A stretch of 53,056 bases of DNA, taken from contig JAEELO010000066.1 in NCBI GenBank assembly GCA_016282705.1, positions 1 to 53,056 on the forward strand, given 5' to 3'. Source of the DNA: Candidatus Gastranaerophilales bacterium. GTDB taxonomy: Bacteria; Cyanobacteriota; Vampirovibrionia; Gastranaerophilales; Gastranaerophilaceae. The translations under genes and the position numbers were made by a program. Position 1 is the stretch's first letter, and every line of letters starts with the position of its first letter. The notes below the pieces were generated by a model. The model did no database searches. It was not told the DNA's origin and saw only the letters and a program-made list of their open reading frames with translations. This document shows positions 43,499 through 52,733 of this stretch, piece after piece.

Positions 43499-44692
43499 AT
43501 GATATCAGGAATAAGTTCTAGTTTGGATTCAAAAAATTTCGACCGCATAGTAAGAAATGCACAAGAATTAAAAGAACATATCAGTTTTATAGAAGGAATG
43601 GGTATTGACCAAAGAACAAAATTACAGGAATTTTTCAGCCGTGCAGATATGAATACACCTGCTGATTTGGCTAAATTCCAAAGAGCACAGGCATTAATGA
43701 GAAAAAATACTCCCGAAGATTATTGGAACGGTGTAAAAATTCTTAATGAAATGATTCCCGAACAAGCAAGTGCCATAAAAACATCAAAAGGTATTGCTAT
43801 TATGGCTGAAGGGTGGGATAAGCCTATCGTTTTTCCTAAAGATAAAGGTTTTAAATGGTTAGGATGGGCAGATAATCCGCAAGCTATAGAAACGGATACT
43901 ATATGGACTGAAGCATACGGAGAAAAACCTCCTGTTATATTAGGCGCTGTCGGTAACTCTAATATTAAACCCGAACAAGTTACTAACGGTTGTTCTTTAA
44001 CAAAAAAAGAACTTTCTAAAATGTATGAACAAGCTATAGAAAATTTTTATAAACCGATAATCGGTTATTTTAAAGAATTAGGCGTTAAAGCAGATGATAT
44101 CGGTTTTGCTTTTGCACACAGTGACTGCGGTGTTGACCTTGCAGCAAGAAATATTGTTGAAAACAACGGTTTAAAAGGTATTGCTACAACACCTACTACT
44201 TATACAAAATACATAAGAGGAATTGAAAAAGGACCTGATGAAGAATTTCCAAACGGATATATAGAAGCACAATTCCCGTTCCCGACTGTTTTAACAAGAG
44301 GGTTAAGTGAAATTAACGATTATGCTCAAACCTACAGCAAATTAGTAGGAAAGAAAAACCCCGTATTAATAGTAGGCGGCGGCGAACACGCATTCTATAA
44401 AGATGCAAAATCAGCAATTTTTGAAAAAGACGGTTCATTAGCCGTACCTTATGATATTGTAAAAGAAGAATTAGGATATGAAATCCCGAGTTTAAACGAT
44501 AAGGGTGTTGTTACTAATGCTGCAAGATATTATATGGAAAGAGTTAACGGAAATCCTTACGCTAAATATAAACCGATATTTAACTCTATGCCATACAGCC
44601 CATTAAAAGAAGAATTAAAACAAAATGATGCCCAGATGGCTGTTAGTGCAATTATATACAGCCAATTAAAAGGTGCAGGTAAAATCAAATAA
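43499..44692 (+). CDS. Unrecognised 397-residue protein, possible Rossmann-like fold
   Basis: I do not recognise this family. No signal peptide or membrane segment. Residues 1-95 are helical and charged. Residues 96-330 alternate strands and helices: VILGAVGNSNIKPE (147-160), DDIGFAFAHSDCGVDLAARN (199-218), GIATTPTTYTKY, and VLIVGGGEHAFYKDAKSAI near 289-307. The glycine-rich strands resemble SLOG/LOG-type nucleotide-binding folds, but no complete signature is seen. His207, Cys210 and Asp213 sit close together and could be catalytic or metal-binding. AAGGAG precedes ATG. It is followed by a strong terminator and stands as a single gene. Confidence 0.6.
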   Translation: MISGISSSLDSKNFDRIVRNAQELKEHISFIEGMGIDQRTKLQEFFSRADMNTPADLAKFQRAQALMRKNTPEDYWNGVKILNEMIPEQASAIKTSKGIAIMAEGWDKPIVFPKDKGFKWLGWADNPQAIETDTIWTEAYGEKPPVILGAVGNSNIKPEQVTNGCSLTKKELSKMYEQAIENFYKPIIGYFKELGVKADDIGFAFAHSDCGVDLAARNIVENNGLKGIATTPTTYTKYIRGIEKGPDEEFPNGYIEAQFPFPTVLTRGLSEINDYAQTYSKLVGKKNPVLIVGGGEHAFYKDAKSAIFEKDGSLAVPYDIVKEELGYEIPSLNDKGVVTNAARYYMERVNGNPYAKYKPIFNSMPYSPLKEELKQNDAQMAVSAIIYSQLKGAGKIK

Positions 44693-44694
44693 TT

Positions 44695-44722
44695 AAAAAA
44701 GACCTCATCTGAGGTCTTTTTT
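44695..44722. terminator. Bidirectional terminator
   Basis: AAAAAAGACCTC, a 4-base loop and GAGGTCTTTTTT. It separates the unknown gene from the convergent membrane protein gene. Confidence 0.93.
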
Positions 44723-44744
44723 ATTGGTATATAACACCATAAAT

Positions 44745-45695
44745 TTATAATCCTATTTTTTGGTTAAGTTTAAAGTGGTCAATAAGTTTTATTATTGAAA
44801 CTATTTCTTCATACATTTGAAAGTACTGTGTTCTGTCATCTATAGGTTTTATTAAAGAGCAAATTGAAAACAGGTCTTGATTTGTAGGCAGGGCAACAAT
44901 TAAAAGTTTACCATAAAATGCACAACTTACATTATTTGCACGGAAAGCAGTTTTCATATTTTTAAGTCTTTCCATAAATGTTGGAGTAATAAGATATCTT
45001 GCATCTACTTCATCATTTGTATACACATCAAATTTTTTATTAAATTCCACATCTTCCAATTCCGTACGATGAAGTTTTGAAGAAGGCGATAAATGCATTA
45101 AACTGTTAGGTTTTATTACGGTATGGCTTGTAAAAGATTTATTCATATCAAGTTTTATAATAACACCATTAAATACAGTTCTTCTGTTTTTACCTGAACC
45201 TACGTCATATTCAGGCTCAATAATTTCTATTTTTACATCTTTATATGAACCTCTAAAAATATCATCATACTCTTCTGACGTAAATTGCGGAACAACACAA
45301 GCATCAGAAAATATTTTGCCGCCATTGTATGTATCACAAGACCACTTCATATCACCGAAGCAACTGCATACTGTCGGCATAATTTTTTCTTTTATTTTTT
45401 TTTCAAATCCCTTTTTTATCATAAACCAAGAAAAATAAGATAATCCATATACAAGAATAGCTGCTTTTAATGGTCCCCCGTTACTTTTCCCAAAAATGCC
45501 GCCTACGCTTGTAAATGCTAAATATAATAATAAACTTGCGACTATAAATAAACTTCCCGAAGCCAAAATAGCAATTATTAATTTTTTCTTTCGTTCCGAT
45601 TCATGTTTTCTGACAAGCGGAACTATTTTATTTCTGTATTTTTCGTAGAACTCTTTTCGCATTTGAGAATACGATTTTGCAGCATTTTCAGTCAT
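44745..45695 (-). CDS. DUF3137-like membrane protein
   Basis: A 316-residue protein with two transmembrane helices (about 38-62, LIIAILASGSLFIVASLLLYLAF as one; LKAAILVYGLSYFSWFMI as the second) and a large cytoplasmic C-terminal region. IFRGSYKDVKIEIIEPEY, GVIIKLDMNKSFTSHTVI, and TNDEVDARYLITPTFMERL match the pattern I associate with DUF3137 proteins; the match is from memory. The function is unknown. The N-terminal part is basic and coiled. Short gap to the next minus-strand gene. Confidence 0.7.
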   Translation of the reverse strand: MTENAAKSYSQMRKEFYEKYRNKIVPLVRKHESERKKKLIIAILASGSLFIVASLLLYLAFTSVGGIFGKSNGGPLKAAILVYGLSYFSWFMIKKGFEKKIKEKIMPTVCSCFGDMKWSCDTYNGGKIFSDACVVPQFTSEEYDDIFRGSYKDVKIEIIEPEYDVGSGKNRRTVFNGVIIKLDMNKSFTSHTVIKPNSLMHLSPSSKLHRTELEDVEFNKKFDVYTNDEVDARYLITPTFMERLKNMKTAFRANNVSCAFYGKLLIVALPTNQDLFSICSLIKPIDDRTQYFQMYEEIVSIIKLIDHFKLNQKIGL

Positions 45696-45789
45696 TTAAC
45701 AAAGCCTTATTTATTAAAATCTTATGGTTATATAGATTATAACCGTTTATTTCAACAATGTAATCATATAAATGCTGTGGAAAAGAATA

Positions 45790-46404
45790 TTAATAGTTTT
45801 GCTTAATATATTCAAATAATTCTTTTGCAATAAGTTTATGGGAATTTTCATCATAATGCAAACCGTCAATATCTGAAGGAGCGGTAAATTTATTTATATC
45901 AAAATAACCGCAATTATATACATTTGCAATTTGTCTGAATATTCTTCCGATTTTTTTGGATTTAACTATGCCTGTTTCATCAAATTGATAACTAAAAAAC
46001 CCCTTTAAAACTTTTTCACTCAATATAACCGGCGGAATAATTATTATATTTTTGGCTTTCTCAAGAGCAATATTTATTAATTGTTCCAGTCCCTTTTCAA
46101 CTGCACCGATACTTATATTATATTGAAATTGCAAATCATTTGTACCTATTGCAAGGATTAATATATCTATATTATCTGTTTTGGACAGCATTTTAGGGAA
46201 ATGCCTTTGAGCAGAATACATAAAACCTTTGGGGTTATTTACAAACCCTGTTCTATCGCACACGCCCTCATTTATAACTTCATATTCCGTTCCCAGATTT
46301 TTCTGTATAACAGCTGTCCAACGGGTATTTTCGTCAAACCTTGAATTATCTTTGGGATTATACCCAAATGTATTTGAATCTCCATAGCATATTATCTTTT
46401 TCAT
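45790..46404 (-). CDS. SGNH/GDSL hydrolase
   Basis: A 204-residue esterase-type hydrolase. Block I is CYGDSNTFGYN with S10 as nucleophile; the Gly block is NEGVCDRTG; block III is AIGTNDLQ with its Asn; block V is DGLHYDENSH giving the catalytic Asp/His. It most resembles the small arylesterase-like SGNH proteins (GDSN-type). No signal peptide, so it probably acts on cytoplasmic esters or acyl/acetyl groups of sugars. It is 59 bases downstream of feoAB. Confidence 0.88.
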   Translation of the reverse strand: MKKIICYGDSNTFGYNPKDNSRFDENTRWTAVIQKNLGTEYEVINEGVCDRTGFVNNPKGFMYSAQRHFPKMLSKTDNIDILILAIGTNDLQFQYNISIGAVEKGLEQLINIALEKAKNIIIIPPVILSEKVLKGFFSYQFDETGIVKSKKIGRIFRQIANVYNCGYFDINKFTAPSDIDGLHYDENSHKLIAKELFEYIKQNY

Positions 46405-46463
46405 ATTTACCTGTTATACATACTTTTCTAAAACTTATAGTCTATGAAGTACTATAGCATATA

Positions 46464-48821
46464 TCACATCAATAGAGCAATTTGATAAACTATGAATGAT
46501 ACAATCCAAGCAATTGTGCATTGTAATAAAACAACCAATACAGCACTTATTTTCCCGAGCTCTCTTTTGACTGTTGCTATCGCAGCAACGCAGGGAGTAT
46601 AAAGGAGAGAAAATACCAGAAATACAAAAGCTGTTATTTTATTAAAATACAAAGGAAGCCGGTTGACATCTCCACCGATTAAAACGGTCAGTGTACTAAC
46701 TACGCTTTCTTTTGCCATAAATCCGCTAATAAATGCAGTTGATATTCTCCAATCGGTTATACCTAACGGTTTAAATATCGGAATAAGAAGATTACCCAAA
46801 CTTGCAAGCAGGCTTTGTGATGTATCTTGAACTATATTTAATTGATAATCAAAGGTCTGCAAGAACCAGATTATAATTGTTGAAACAAATATAATCGTAA
46901 ATGCTCTTGTTATAAAATCCTTTGCTTTTGTATAAATTAACCTATATACGTTAATAGCACTCGGGAATCTGTAATTAGGCAATTCCATAACAAAAGGAAC
47001 CGGTTTGCCTTTAAAAACAAAGAACTTCATAAAATATGCAAAAATTATTCCGACAATAATACCTATCAAATACAGTGAAATTACAACAAATACTTCATTC
47101 CTGACAAAAAATGCCGCAGTGAAAAATGCATAAATAGGAAGTTTAGCACTGCAAGACATAAATGGAGTCAGAAATATTGTCATTTTTCTATCTCTTTCGG
47201 ACGGCAGTGTTCTTGTTGCCATAATAGCAGGAACACTACAGCCAAAACCAATCAACATCGGAACAAAACTTCTTCCGGAGAGTCCTATTTTTCTTAGCAA
47301 CTTATCCATAACAAAAGCAACACGTGCCATATATCCCGTATCTTCCAATATAGATAAAAAGAAAAACAAAACTATAATTGTAGGCAAGAAACTCAAGACG
47401 CTTCCGACTCCCGCAAAAATACCGTCAATTATCAAAGAATGAAATATTTTGTTTAATCCGTATACAGTCAGGGAATTATCAACAAAATCAGTTATAATTT
47501 CTATTCCTTTTTCCATTATATCGGATAAAAAAGAACCGATAGGACCAAATGTCAAATACAAAATCAATGCCATAATAAGAAAAAATGACAATAGGGCAGT
47601 ATATTTTCCTGTTAAGATTTTATCTATTTTACTTGAAAATTCATATTCTTTTGAATCTTTTGGTTTTGATACAAATTGTCTGCATACTTTTTCAATAAAG
47701 GAAAATCTCATATCTGCCAATGCTGAAATTCTGTCCGTTTGTGTTTTATTTTCCATTTCAACAATTGTTTTTTCAATAGATTCAAGTTCATTTTCGTTTA
47801 ACCTTAATTTTTCTTTTATTGAATTATCGTCTTCAATAATTTTAGTTGCAGCGTGACGAACAGGAATTTTTGCTGCTTGTGCGTGGTCATTTATTTGATG
47901 AATAATTGAATGAATGCATCTATGAACAGCTCCTTGTTTTTCGTCATTCTCATCACAGAAATCAAGTCGTTTAGGGAATTCTTCATATCTTGCAACATTT
48001 ATTGCGTGTTCAATTAATTCTTCAATACCTTCATTTTTTGATGCTGAAATGGGAACTACGGGAATTCCAAGTAAGTTTTCAAGACCGTTTATATCAATGT
48101 TACCCGAATTAGATTTGATTTCATCCATCATATTTAGAGCAATAACCATCGGAACATTTAATTCGATTAATTGAGTGGTAAGAAAAAGATTTCTTTCAAT
48201 ATTTGTTGCATCAACAATATTTATTATTGCATCAGGTTTTTCATTGAGTATAAAATTTCTTGTAACAATTTCTTCACTGCTGTATGGAGATAGCGAATAT
48301 ATCCCAGGCAAATCCGTTATTGTTAGAGTCTTATCACCATTTATAAATCCGTCAGTTCTTTCTATAGTTACCCCGGGAAAATTTCCAACATGCTGATTTG
48401 AGCCTGTTAATTTATTAAAAAGAGTAGTCTTACCTGAATTTTGATTACCCGCCAATGCAAATTTGACTTCCGTTTTTGTCGGAATTTTATTCTTTAACTT
48501 CTCATAAGTTCTATTTTCACCTATCTTAGAGTGTTCAATTTCCTTTATAGGTTCTCTTTTATACGGACAATTATGCGATTCGTGTATATTTTCGACTATG
48601 ATTTTTGCGGCATTTTCTTTTCTTAATGTCAGTTCATAGCCTCTTAATCTAAATTCCATAGGATCTCCCATAGGAGCGGTTTTAATTAATGTAACTTCAA
48701 CTCCCGGAGTTAATCCCATATTTAAAATATGATTTTTTAATGCTTTATCCTCAGCATCTATTGATACAATAAATGCTTCTTGACCTGTTTTTAATTCAGA
48801 TAGTGATATATTTTTTCCCAT
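46464..48821 (-). CDS. feoB: Ferrous iron transporter, FeoA-FeoB fusion
   Basis: A 785-residue fusion. Residues 1-80 are an SH3-like FeoA domain (HILNMGLTPGVEVTLIK, FRLRGYELTLRKENA). The FeoB G domain starts near 118 with G1 GNQNSGKTT at 125-133 (Gln in place of the usual Pro), G2 VT 151-152 in NFPGVT, G3 DLPG 170-173, G4 NMMDE and G5 SASKNEG. The membrane part has the Gate-type motifs GFGCSVPAIMATR and FMSCSAKLPIYAFF. It imports Fe(II) under anaerobic conditions. A separate FeoA is not seen nearby. Confidence 0.96.
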   Translation of the reverse strand: MGKNISLSELKTGQEAFIVSIDAEDKALKNHILNMGLTPGVEVTLIKTAPMGDPMEFRLRGYELTLRKENAAKIIVENIHESHNCPYKREPIKEIEHSKIGENRTYEKLKNKIPTKTEVKFALAGNQNSGKTTLFNKLTGSNQHVGNFPGVTIERTDGFINGDKTLTITDLPGIYSLSPYSSEEIVTRNFILNEKPDAIINIVDATNIERNLFLTTQLIELNVPMVIALNMMDEIKSNSGNIDINGLENLLGIPVVPISASKNEGIEELIEHAINVARYEEFPKRLDFCDENDEKQGAVHRCIHSIIHQINDHAQAAKIPVRHAATKIIEDDNSIKEKLRLNENELESIEKTIVEMENKTQTDRISALADMRFSFIEKVCRQFVSKPKDSKEYEFSSKIDKILTGKYTALLSFFLIMALILYLTFGPIGSFLSDIMEKGIEIITDFVDNSLTVYGLNKIFHSLIIDGIFAGVGSVLSFLPTIIVLFFFLSILEDTGYMARVAFVMDKLLRKIGLSGRSFVPMLIGFGCSVPAIMATRTLPSERDRKMTIFLTPFMSCSAKLPIYAFFTAAFFVRNEVFVVISLYLIGIIVGIIFAYFMKFFVFKGKPVPFVMELPNYRFPSAINVYRLIYTKAKDFITRAFTIIFVSTIIIWFLQTFDYQLNIVQDTSQSLLASLGNLLIPIFKPLGITDWRISTAFISGFMAKESVVSTLTVLIGGDVNRLPLYFNKITAFVFLVFSLLYTPCVAAIATVKRELGKISAVLVVLLQCTIAWIVSFIVYQIALLM

Positions 48822-48991
48822 TATTTATTCTTATTTCCGTATAGATTTCGCTTAAATGTTTTAGAAATTCTATGATAAATATTCATAAATTGCTTCCGAA
48901 AGCACATAAAAATTTATGACTTAATAATAACATAAAAGAGTCATCAATAAGAAATTGTTGATATGTCTATTAAATAATCGTTTTTTATTAA

Positions 48992-50074
48992 TTATGCAAG
49001 TCCGTAGGCTTTTTTTACTTCATCTTTAGAAGCATATTTTCCGGCATATCCGTTTTGATTTCTATATTCAAAATTATAGTTTTTACCTTGCCATATATGA
49101 ACGGAATTTTTCCAGCCGTTTAATTCTCTGTAATTTTTACCGTTTAATTGGCCGATTTTTCCGTCATAAGAGTCAATATATAAGAAATCCGTATTTTTAA
49201 GATTATCTCTGTCTGCATCTTTTCTTATTCCGCAAACTAATCCGTAGTGATTTTGATTTGTTCCGGGTTTTTTGATTTTTACAACACATGGTCTGCCTTC
49301 TTCAAGTTCTGCTCTCATAAGTTCAAGGGCAGCATCATTTGTTTTACAAAATACGTTTTGGAACTGTCTGTCTTTACCTCTGGTTGCCTGTCTTGCTGCA
49401 GTATCACTATTTATATCTATCTTTGATGAGCCGAGCATTATATCTCCGTATTCACAAGAAAAATTATGACATTGCCCGGGCCAATCATTACCGCCAAGTC
49501 CCCTGTTTGTCATGCCTTTTGATAATATAAAGCGTTGAAAATCTCCAAGGTTATCAAATCCTTTAATTCTTACTACATCATAATCTATTCCGTTAAGAGT
49601 GTAGGTGCTTTCTAACCTTGCTGCCTTTGTTTCTTTCGGTTCAACAGTATTATCAGCTAAAGGTTGAACTTCAACAGCAGAAGTTTCTTTCTGTGCTTCA
49701 ACTGCAGCCATATCGTTTATTGTTGGCATTACGCCTGATTTTATTTCTTCACGAAGTTTATCTATACTCTTATCATATATCGAAATTTTTCCGTCAGAAT
49801 CATAAGCTAAAGTCTGACTTGCGTTTAGTTGTTGAGCAATATTATACATATTAACATTAAACGGAGGATTAACGGTAATTACATCACCATTTATCATATA
49901 TAAATTTGCCCCTTGTTCATATTGCTGATGGGTTACATATGCAACCTTATCTGTATTAATTTCAAGATTTTCCGCAACCGCATTTGATGCAGGTTTTAAT
50001 TCTTCACCATTTTGCTTTTTAATTAAATATGTATTTGGTCTTAAATAAATATTTCCGTTAAAAGATACTTTCAT
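48992..50074 (-). CDS. Papain-like (C39-type) cysteine-peptidase-like protein
   Basis: A 360-residue protein of a family I cannot name. The C-terminal half suggests a cysteine peptidase: C202 in PGQCHNFSCEYGD, H276 in NQNHYGLVCGI and D301 in FLYIDSYDGK, in the right order and spacing for papain-like or C39-type domains. The N-terminal 140 residues start MKVSFNGNIYLRP and contain LYMINGDVITVNPP; no signal peptide is seen. The ATG at 50074 is chosen because GAGGAAAAA precedes it; an upstream in-frame ATG (50101) has none. It sits alone between feoAB and the patatin gene. Substrates unknown; a peptidase or transglutaminase-like role is inference. Confidence 0.6.
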   Translation of the reverse strand: MKVSFNGNIYLRPNTYLIKKQNGEELKPASNAVAENLEINTDKVAYVTHQQYEQGANLYMINGDVITVNPPFNVNMYNIAQQLNASQTLAYDSDGKISIYDKSIDKLREEIKSGVMPTINDMAAVEAQKETSAVEVQPLADNTVEPKETKAARLESTYTLNGIDYDVVRIKGFDNLGDFQRFILSKGMTNRGLGGNDWPGQCHNFSCEYGDIMLGSSKIDINSDTAARQATRGKDRQFQNVFCKTNDAALELMRAELEEGRPCVVKIKKPGTNQNHYGLVCGIRKDADRDNLKNTDFLYIDSYDGKIGQLNGKNYRELNGWKNSVHIWQGKNYNFEYRNQNGYAGKYASKDEVKKAYGLA

Positions 50075-50279
50075 TTTTTCCTCGTTTTTGTTAAATGCCA
50101 ATTAGAAAAAAATCATAAAAATTTTTTTTGATAGAATAAACTCACCTTTTTAACAAAATTTTACCTGTAAGAATACAATAATAAAACAAACTTAACAGAA
50201 TAAGAGATATAAATTCTTACCTAAATACAAACCTCTATATTTTTTATTATAAAATAAGTAATAGGAGAATAATATTACC

Positions 50280-51128
50280 ATGGAGCATAAAACGGCATTA
50301 ATACTGGAAGGCGGTGCAATGAGAGGCTTGTATAGTGCAGGCGTTCTTGATGTTTTTATGCAAAACAATATTAATGTTGATGTTATATACGGGGTATCAG
50401 CAGGTGCTTTGTTCGGGTTAAATTACAAATCCCGCCAAATAGGACGTGCATTAAGATACAATTTAAAATATGCAAACGAAAAGAATTATATGGGTTTATA
50501 TTCCCTTTTTACTACAGGGAATATAATGAACAAAGATTTTTGTTTTAATAAACTTGTTTATGAACTGGATAAACTTGATTTTGAAACATACAAAAACTAT
50601 CCTGTTGATTTTTATGCCGTTGTAACTAATTTACAAACAGGCAAACCCGAATATATAAAAATTGATGATGCACAAAAAGATATGGAATATTTTAGGGCAT
50701 CAGGTTCTATGCCTTTTGTATCAATACCCGTTGAAATAAACGGAAATTTTTATTTAGACGGAGCAATAAGTGATGCCGTACCTTTTAAGAAGGCTCTTGA
50801 TACAAATTATGAAAAAATTATCGTTGTATTAACAAGACCGTTAGGACATAACAGAAAGAAAAAATCATATCATCCTTACAAGCTTTTTTACGGAAAGTTT
50901 CCGAATTTTGTTAAAACGGCCAACAATTCTTATAAGAAATATAATGAAACAATGGATTTAATAGAAAAATATGAGGCTGAAAATAAAATTATTGTTCTGC
51001 GTCCGTCTAAACTAATTAAAATGAAAAGAGTAGAAAAAGATACAAATAAATTACAAAGCATATATGATTTAGGTGTTTTAGATTGCACAGATAAACTTGA
51101 TACAATCAAAGAATACATTAATTCATAG
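50280..51128 (+). CDS. Patatin-like phospholipase
   Basis: A 282-residue lipid acyl hydrolase with the Ser-Asp dyad: oxyanion loop EGGAMRG (10-16), GVSAG with S40, and LDGAISDAVP with D160. The pattern matches the RssA/YjjU-type branch. No signal peptide or anchor. AGGAGAA lies 10 bases upstream of ATG. It probably hydrolyses membrane phospholipids or lysophospholipids. Monocistronic as far as visible. Confidence 0.92.
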   Translation: MEHKTALILEGGAMRGLYSAGVLDVFMQNNINVDVIYGVSAGALFGLNYKSRQIGRALRYNLKYANEKNYMGLYSLFTTGNIMNKDFCFNKLVYELDKLDFETYKNYPVDFYAVVTNLQTGKPEYIKIDDAQKDMEYFRASGSMPFVSIPVEINGNFYLDGAISDAVPFKKALDTNYEKIIVVLTRPLGHNRKKKSYHPYKLFYGKFPNFVKTANNSYKKYNETMDLIEKYEAENKIIVLRPSKLIKMKRVEKDTNKLQSIYDLGVLDCTDKLDTIKEYINS

Positions 51129-51257
51129 TATATATTTCAAATTGCAAAGAAATAAAAGACTGGTGAACTTTATATGAAGTTGTATAATAATATATACATG
51201 CTTCTACTGAGGACATAAAAATAAAATTACAGTTTAGTAATAGTTTGGAGAGAATTT

Positions 51258-51611
51258 ATGAAAAAATTATTAGTACTTTTTATGGTTTTAGCTGTATCAA
51301 CATCAGCATCTTATGGTGCATCTTTCTGGAGCTCACTTAGAAATGCTTTCAGACAAGATATTAAAGCAACAAAACAGGCAATAAAAACAGATATTGAAAA
51401 TTCAAAGAAAGCTCAAGCTAAAGCTAATGAAGCAAGAAAAAAAGAATCTCTAAAGGAAGTTAATGCAAAAATAGATGCTTTAAATAAAGAAATGAGAGCA
51501 GTTAAAGCTGATAAAAATATTACGGAAACAGAAAGAGTTATAAGAACAAGAGCTCTGCAAAAACAAATTGACTTATATAAAAAGCAGAAAAAAGATATAC
51601 AAAAATGGTAA
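51258..51611 (+). CDS. Small exported helical protein
   Basis: A 117-residue protein with a signal peptide (MKKLLVLFMVLAVSTSASYG, cleavage near SYG-ASF). The mature 95 residues are almost wholly helical, Lys/Ala/Glu rich with a heptad pattern, suggesting a coiled coil. No family is recognised. TATAAT at 51183-51188 may be its promoter, and GGAGAGAA precedes the ATG. Function unknown. Confidence 0.7.
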   Translation: MKKLLVLFMVLAVSTSASYGASFWSSLRNAFRQDIKATKQAIKTDIENSKKAQAKANEARKKESLKEVNAKIDALNKEMRAVKADKNITETERVIRTRALQKQIDLYKKQKKDIQKW

Positions 51612-51630
51612 TTTAAACAGAATTAATTTA

Positions 51631-51659
51631 GTAATTGTCAGGCAATGCCTGACAACTAC
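51631..51659. repeat. REP-like palindrome, copy A
   Basis: Arms TTGTCAGGC and GCCTGACAA (51635-51655) pair perfectly around AAT; flanking GTA/TAC extends the stem. A second copy in the opposite orientation lies at 52491-52510. Confidence 0.7.
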
Positions 51660-51671
51660 TGTGAAAGCAGT

Positions 51672-51705
51672 CAGGGTGCATATGCTTTTAGCTTTATGCA
51701 CCCTG
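51672..51705. repeat. Hairpin with 11-bp arms
   Basis: CAGGGTGCATA pairs with TATGCACCCTG around a 12-base loop. No T run follows on either strand, so it is not a standard terminator. It lies between the convergent genes at 51258 and 51758, just after REP-like copy A. Confidence 0.6.
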
Positions 51706-51757
51706 TAAACTTATTATGAAATTTTGTTTAAACAATATTTAAAAACGATAAAAAATT

Positions 51758-52366
51758 CTATTTTATTAAAATTTCTAAAATAGCATTTTCATTGATAATC
51801 AAGTCTTCTCCCTTCTCTATATATTGAAGGCCTGTACTGTTATATAAATTCGTTCCCACTGATTTCAATCTGGATTCACCCTTATTTGGTTTTACTATAC
51901 CTTTTGCAGCATAATACAGATATGAGAGTCCGGAAGCATCAAGAGCATACTCTGTTGCTGTAACCCCTGCCATTTCTGCTACTTCTTTTTTATCTATTTT
52001 AGTTTCAAGTTTTAATTTGCCTGTAATGTTTTGGTCTGTTATATCAATTTCTTTATTGTCTTCAGATGGTATTGTGTAACTGTCTATATATATTTTTAAT
52101 TGTCCGTTGATTTTCCCTCTTTTGGGAGGAATATATTCTTTTATTCGAACTGTAAGAATAGAACCGTTTTCAATAGAAATATCATCTGTTAATTTGTATT
52201 CATCAACAGTCTTTAATTTTAATACTTTTCCTTCCTCCATCTGTACCGTTTCTACTTTTTCTGCCGAACAAGCATATATCTTATTCGAAATAACTCCTGC
52301 CTGTGCATAAACCGGAATTATTAATATTAATAATAATGTAAGAACCAGCCTTTTAATTTTTTTCAT
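51758..52366 (-). CDS. Exported protein of unknown function
   Basis: A 202-residue protein with a signal peptide (MKKIKRLVLTLLLILIIPVYAQA, cleavage near AQA-GVIS). The mature part is beta-rich, with VLKLKTVDEYKL, ENGSILTVRIKEYIPPKRGK, GQLKIYIDSYTIP and a C-terminal LIINENAILEILIK. I do not recognise a family. A secreted or periplasmic beta-sandwich is plausible. It is flanked by the two REP-like palindromes. Confidence 0.65.
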   Translation of the reverse strand: MKKIKRLVLTLLLILIIPVYAQAGVISNKIYACSAEKVETVQMEEGKVLKLKTVDEYKLTDDISIENGSILTVRIKEYIPPKRGKINGQLKIYIDSYTIPSEDNKEIDITDQNITGKLKLETKIDKKEVAEMAGVTATEYALDASGLSYLYYAAKGIVKPNKGESRLKSVGTNLYNSTGLQYIEKGEDLIINENAILEILIK

Positions 52367-52490
52367 TTTTTAATTTCCTCAATTATACCCCATGCTTATT
52401 ATTATAAATGAAAAAAAGAATTAATCGTTTTTTTACATTAATAAAAATAATACAAATTCAAAGAAAAGTTCTTTGCAGAATGTAGTTCGT

Positions 52491-52510
52491 AGTTCAGGCA
52501 ATGCCTGACA
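52491..52510. repeat. REP-like palindrome, copy B
   Basis: TCAGGC-AAT-GCCTGA with flanking GTAGT and CAATAATT. It matches the reverse complement of copy A (GTAGTTGTCAGGC...), with two bases missing and the centre inverted. Confidence 0.65.
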
Positions 52511-52515
52511 ATAAT

Positions 52516-52539
52516 TAAAAAAGACTTCCGAAGAAGTCC
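52516..52539 (-). terminator. Terminator-like hairpin on the minus strand, CTTCGG loop
   Basis: On the minus strand GACTTC-TTCG-GAAGTC is followed by six T residues. No minus-strand gene is visible upstream of it. Confidence 0.65.
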
Positions 52540-52733
52540 TAATAAATGGGGCAAGCAACTGTATAGAGTCAGAAAAAATTTATGCCGATTTTATGCAAGA
52601 AACAATTCATAATCCTGATGCTATATGCCAGATTAAAAGTTTTATTTAATCAAAGAAAAAAGAAAATTAACAAAAATATACAAATTGCCGTAATCATGAT
52701 GAATACAAGTGTTCGGATATTTATATTGTAGCG

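Noticed and set aside
48822-48991. Fur-box-like sequence upstream of feoAB (TGATAAATATTCA)
   Set aside because: Only a partial match to the 7-1-7 Fur pattern in very AT-rich DNA; not distinguishable from chance.
50160-50220. GTAAGAAT ... ATTCTTAC inverted repeat before the patatin gene
   Set aside because: Eight-base arms about 40 bases apart in AT-rich DNA; could easily be chance.
52515-52649. Short protein-like open frame
   Set aside because: No start codon at its beginning and no ribosome site; reported as possible decay, not as a gene.
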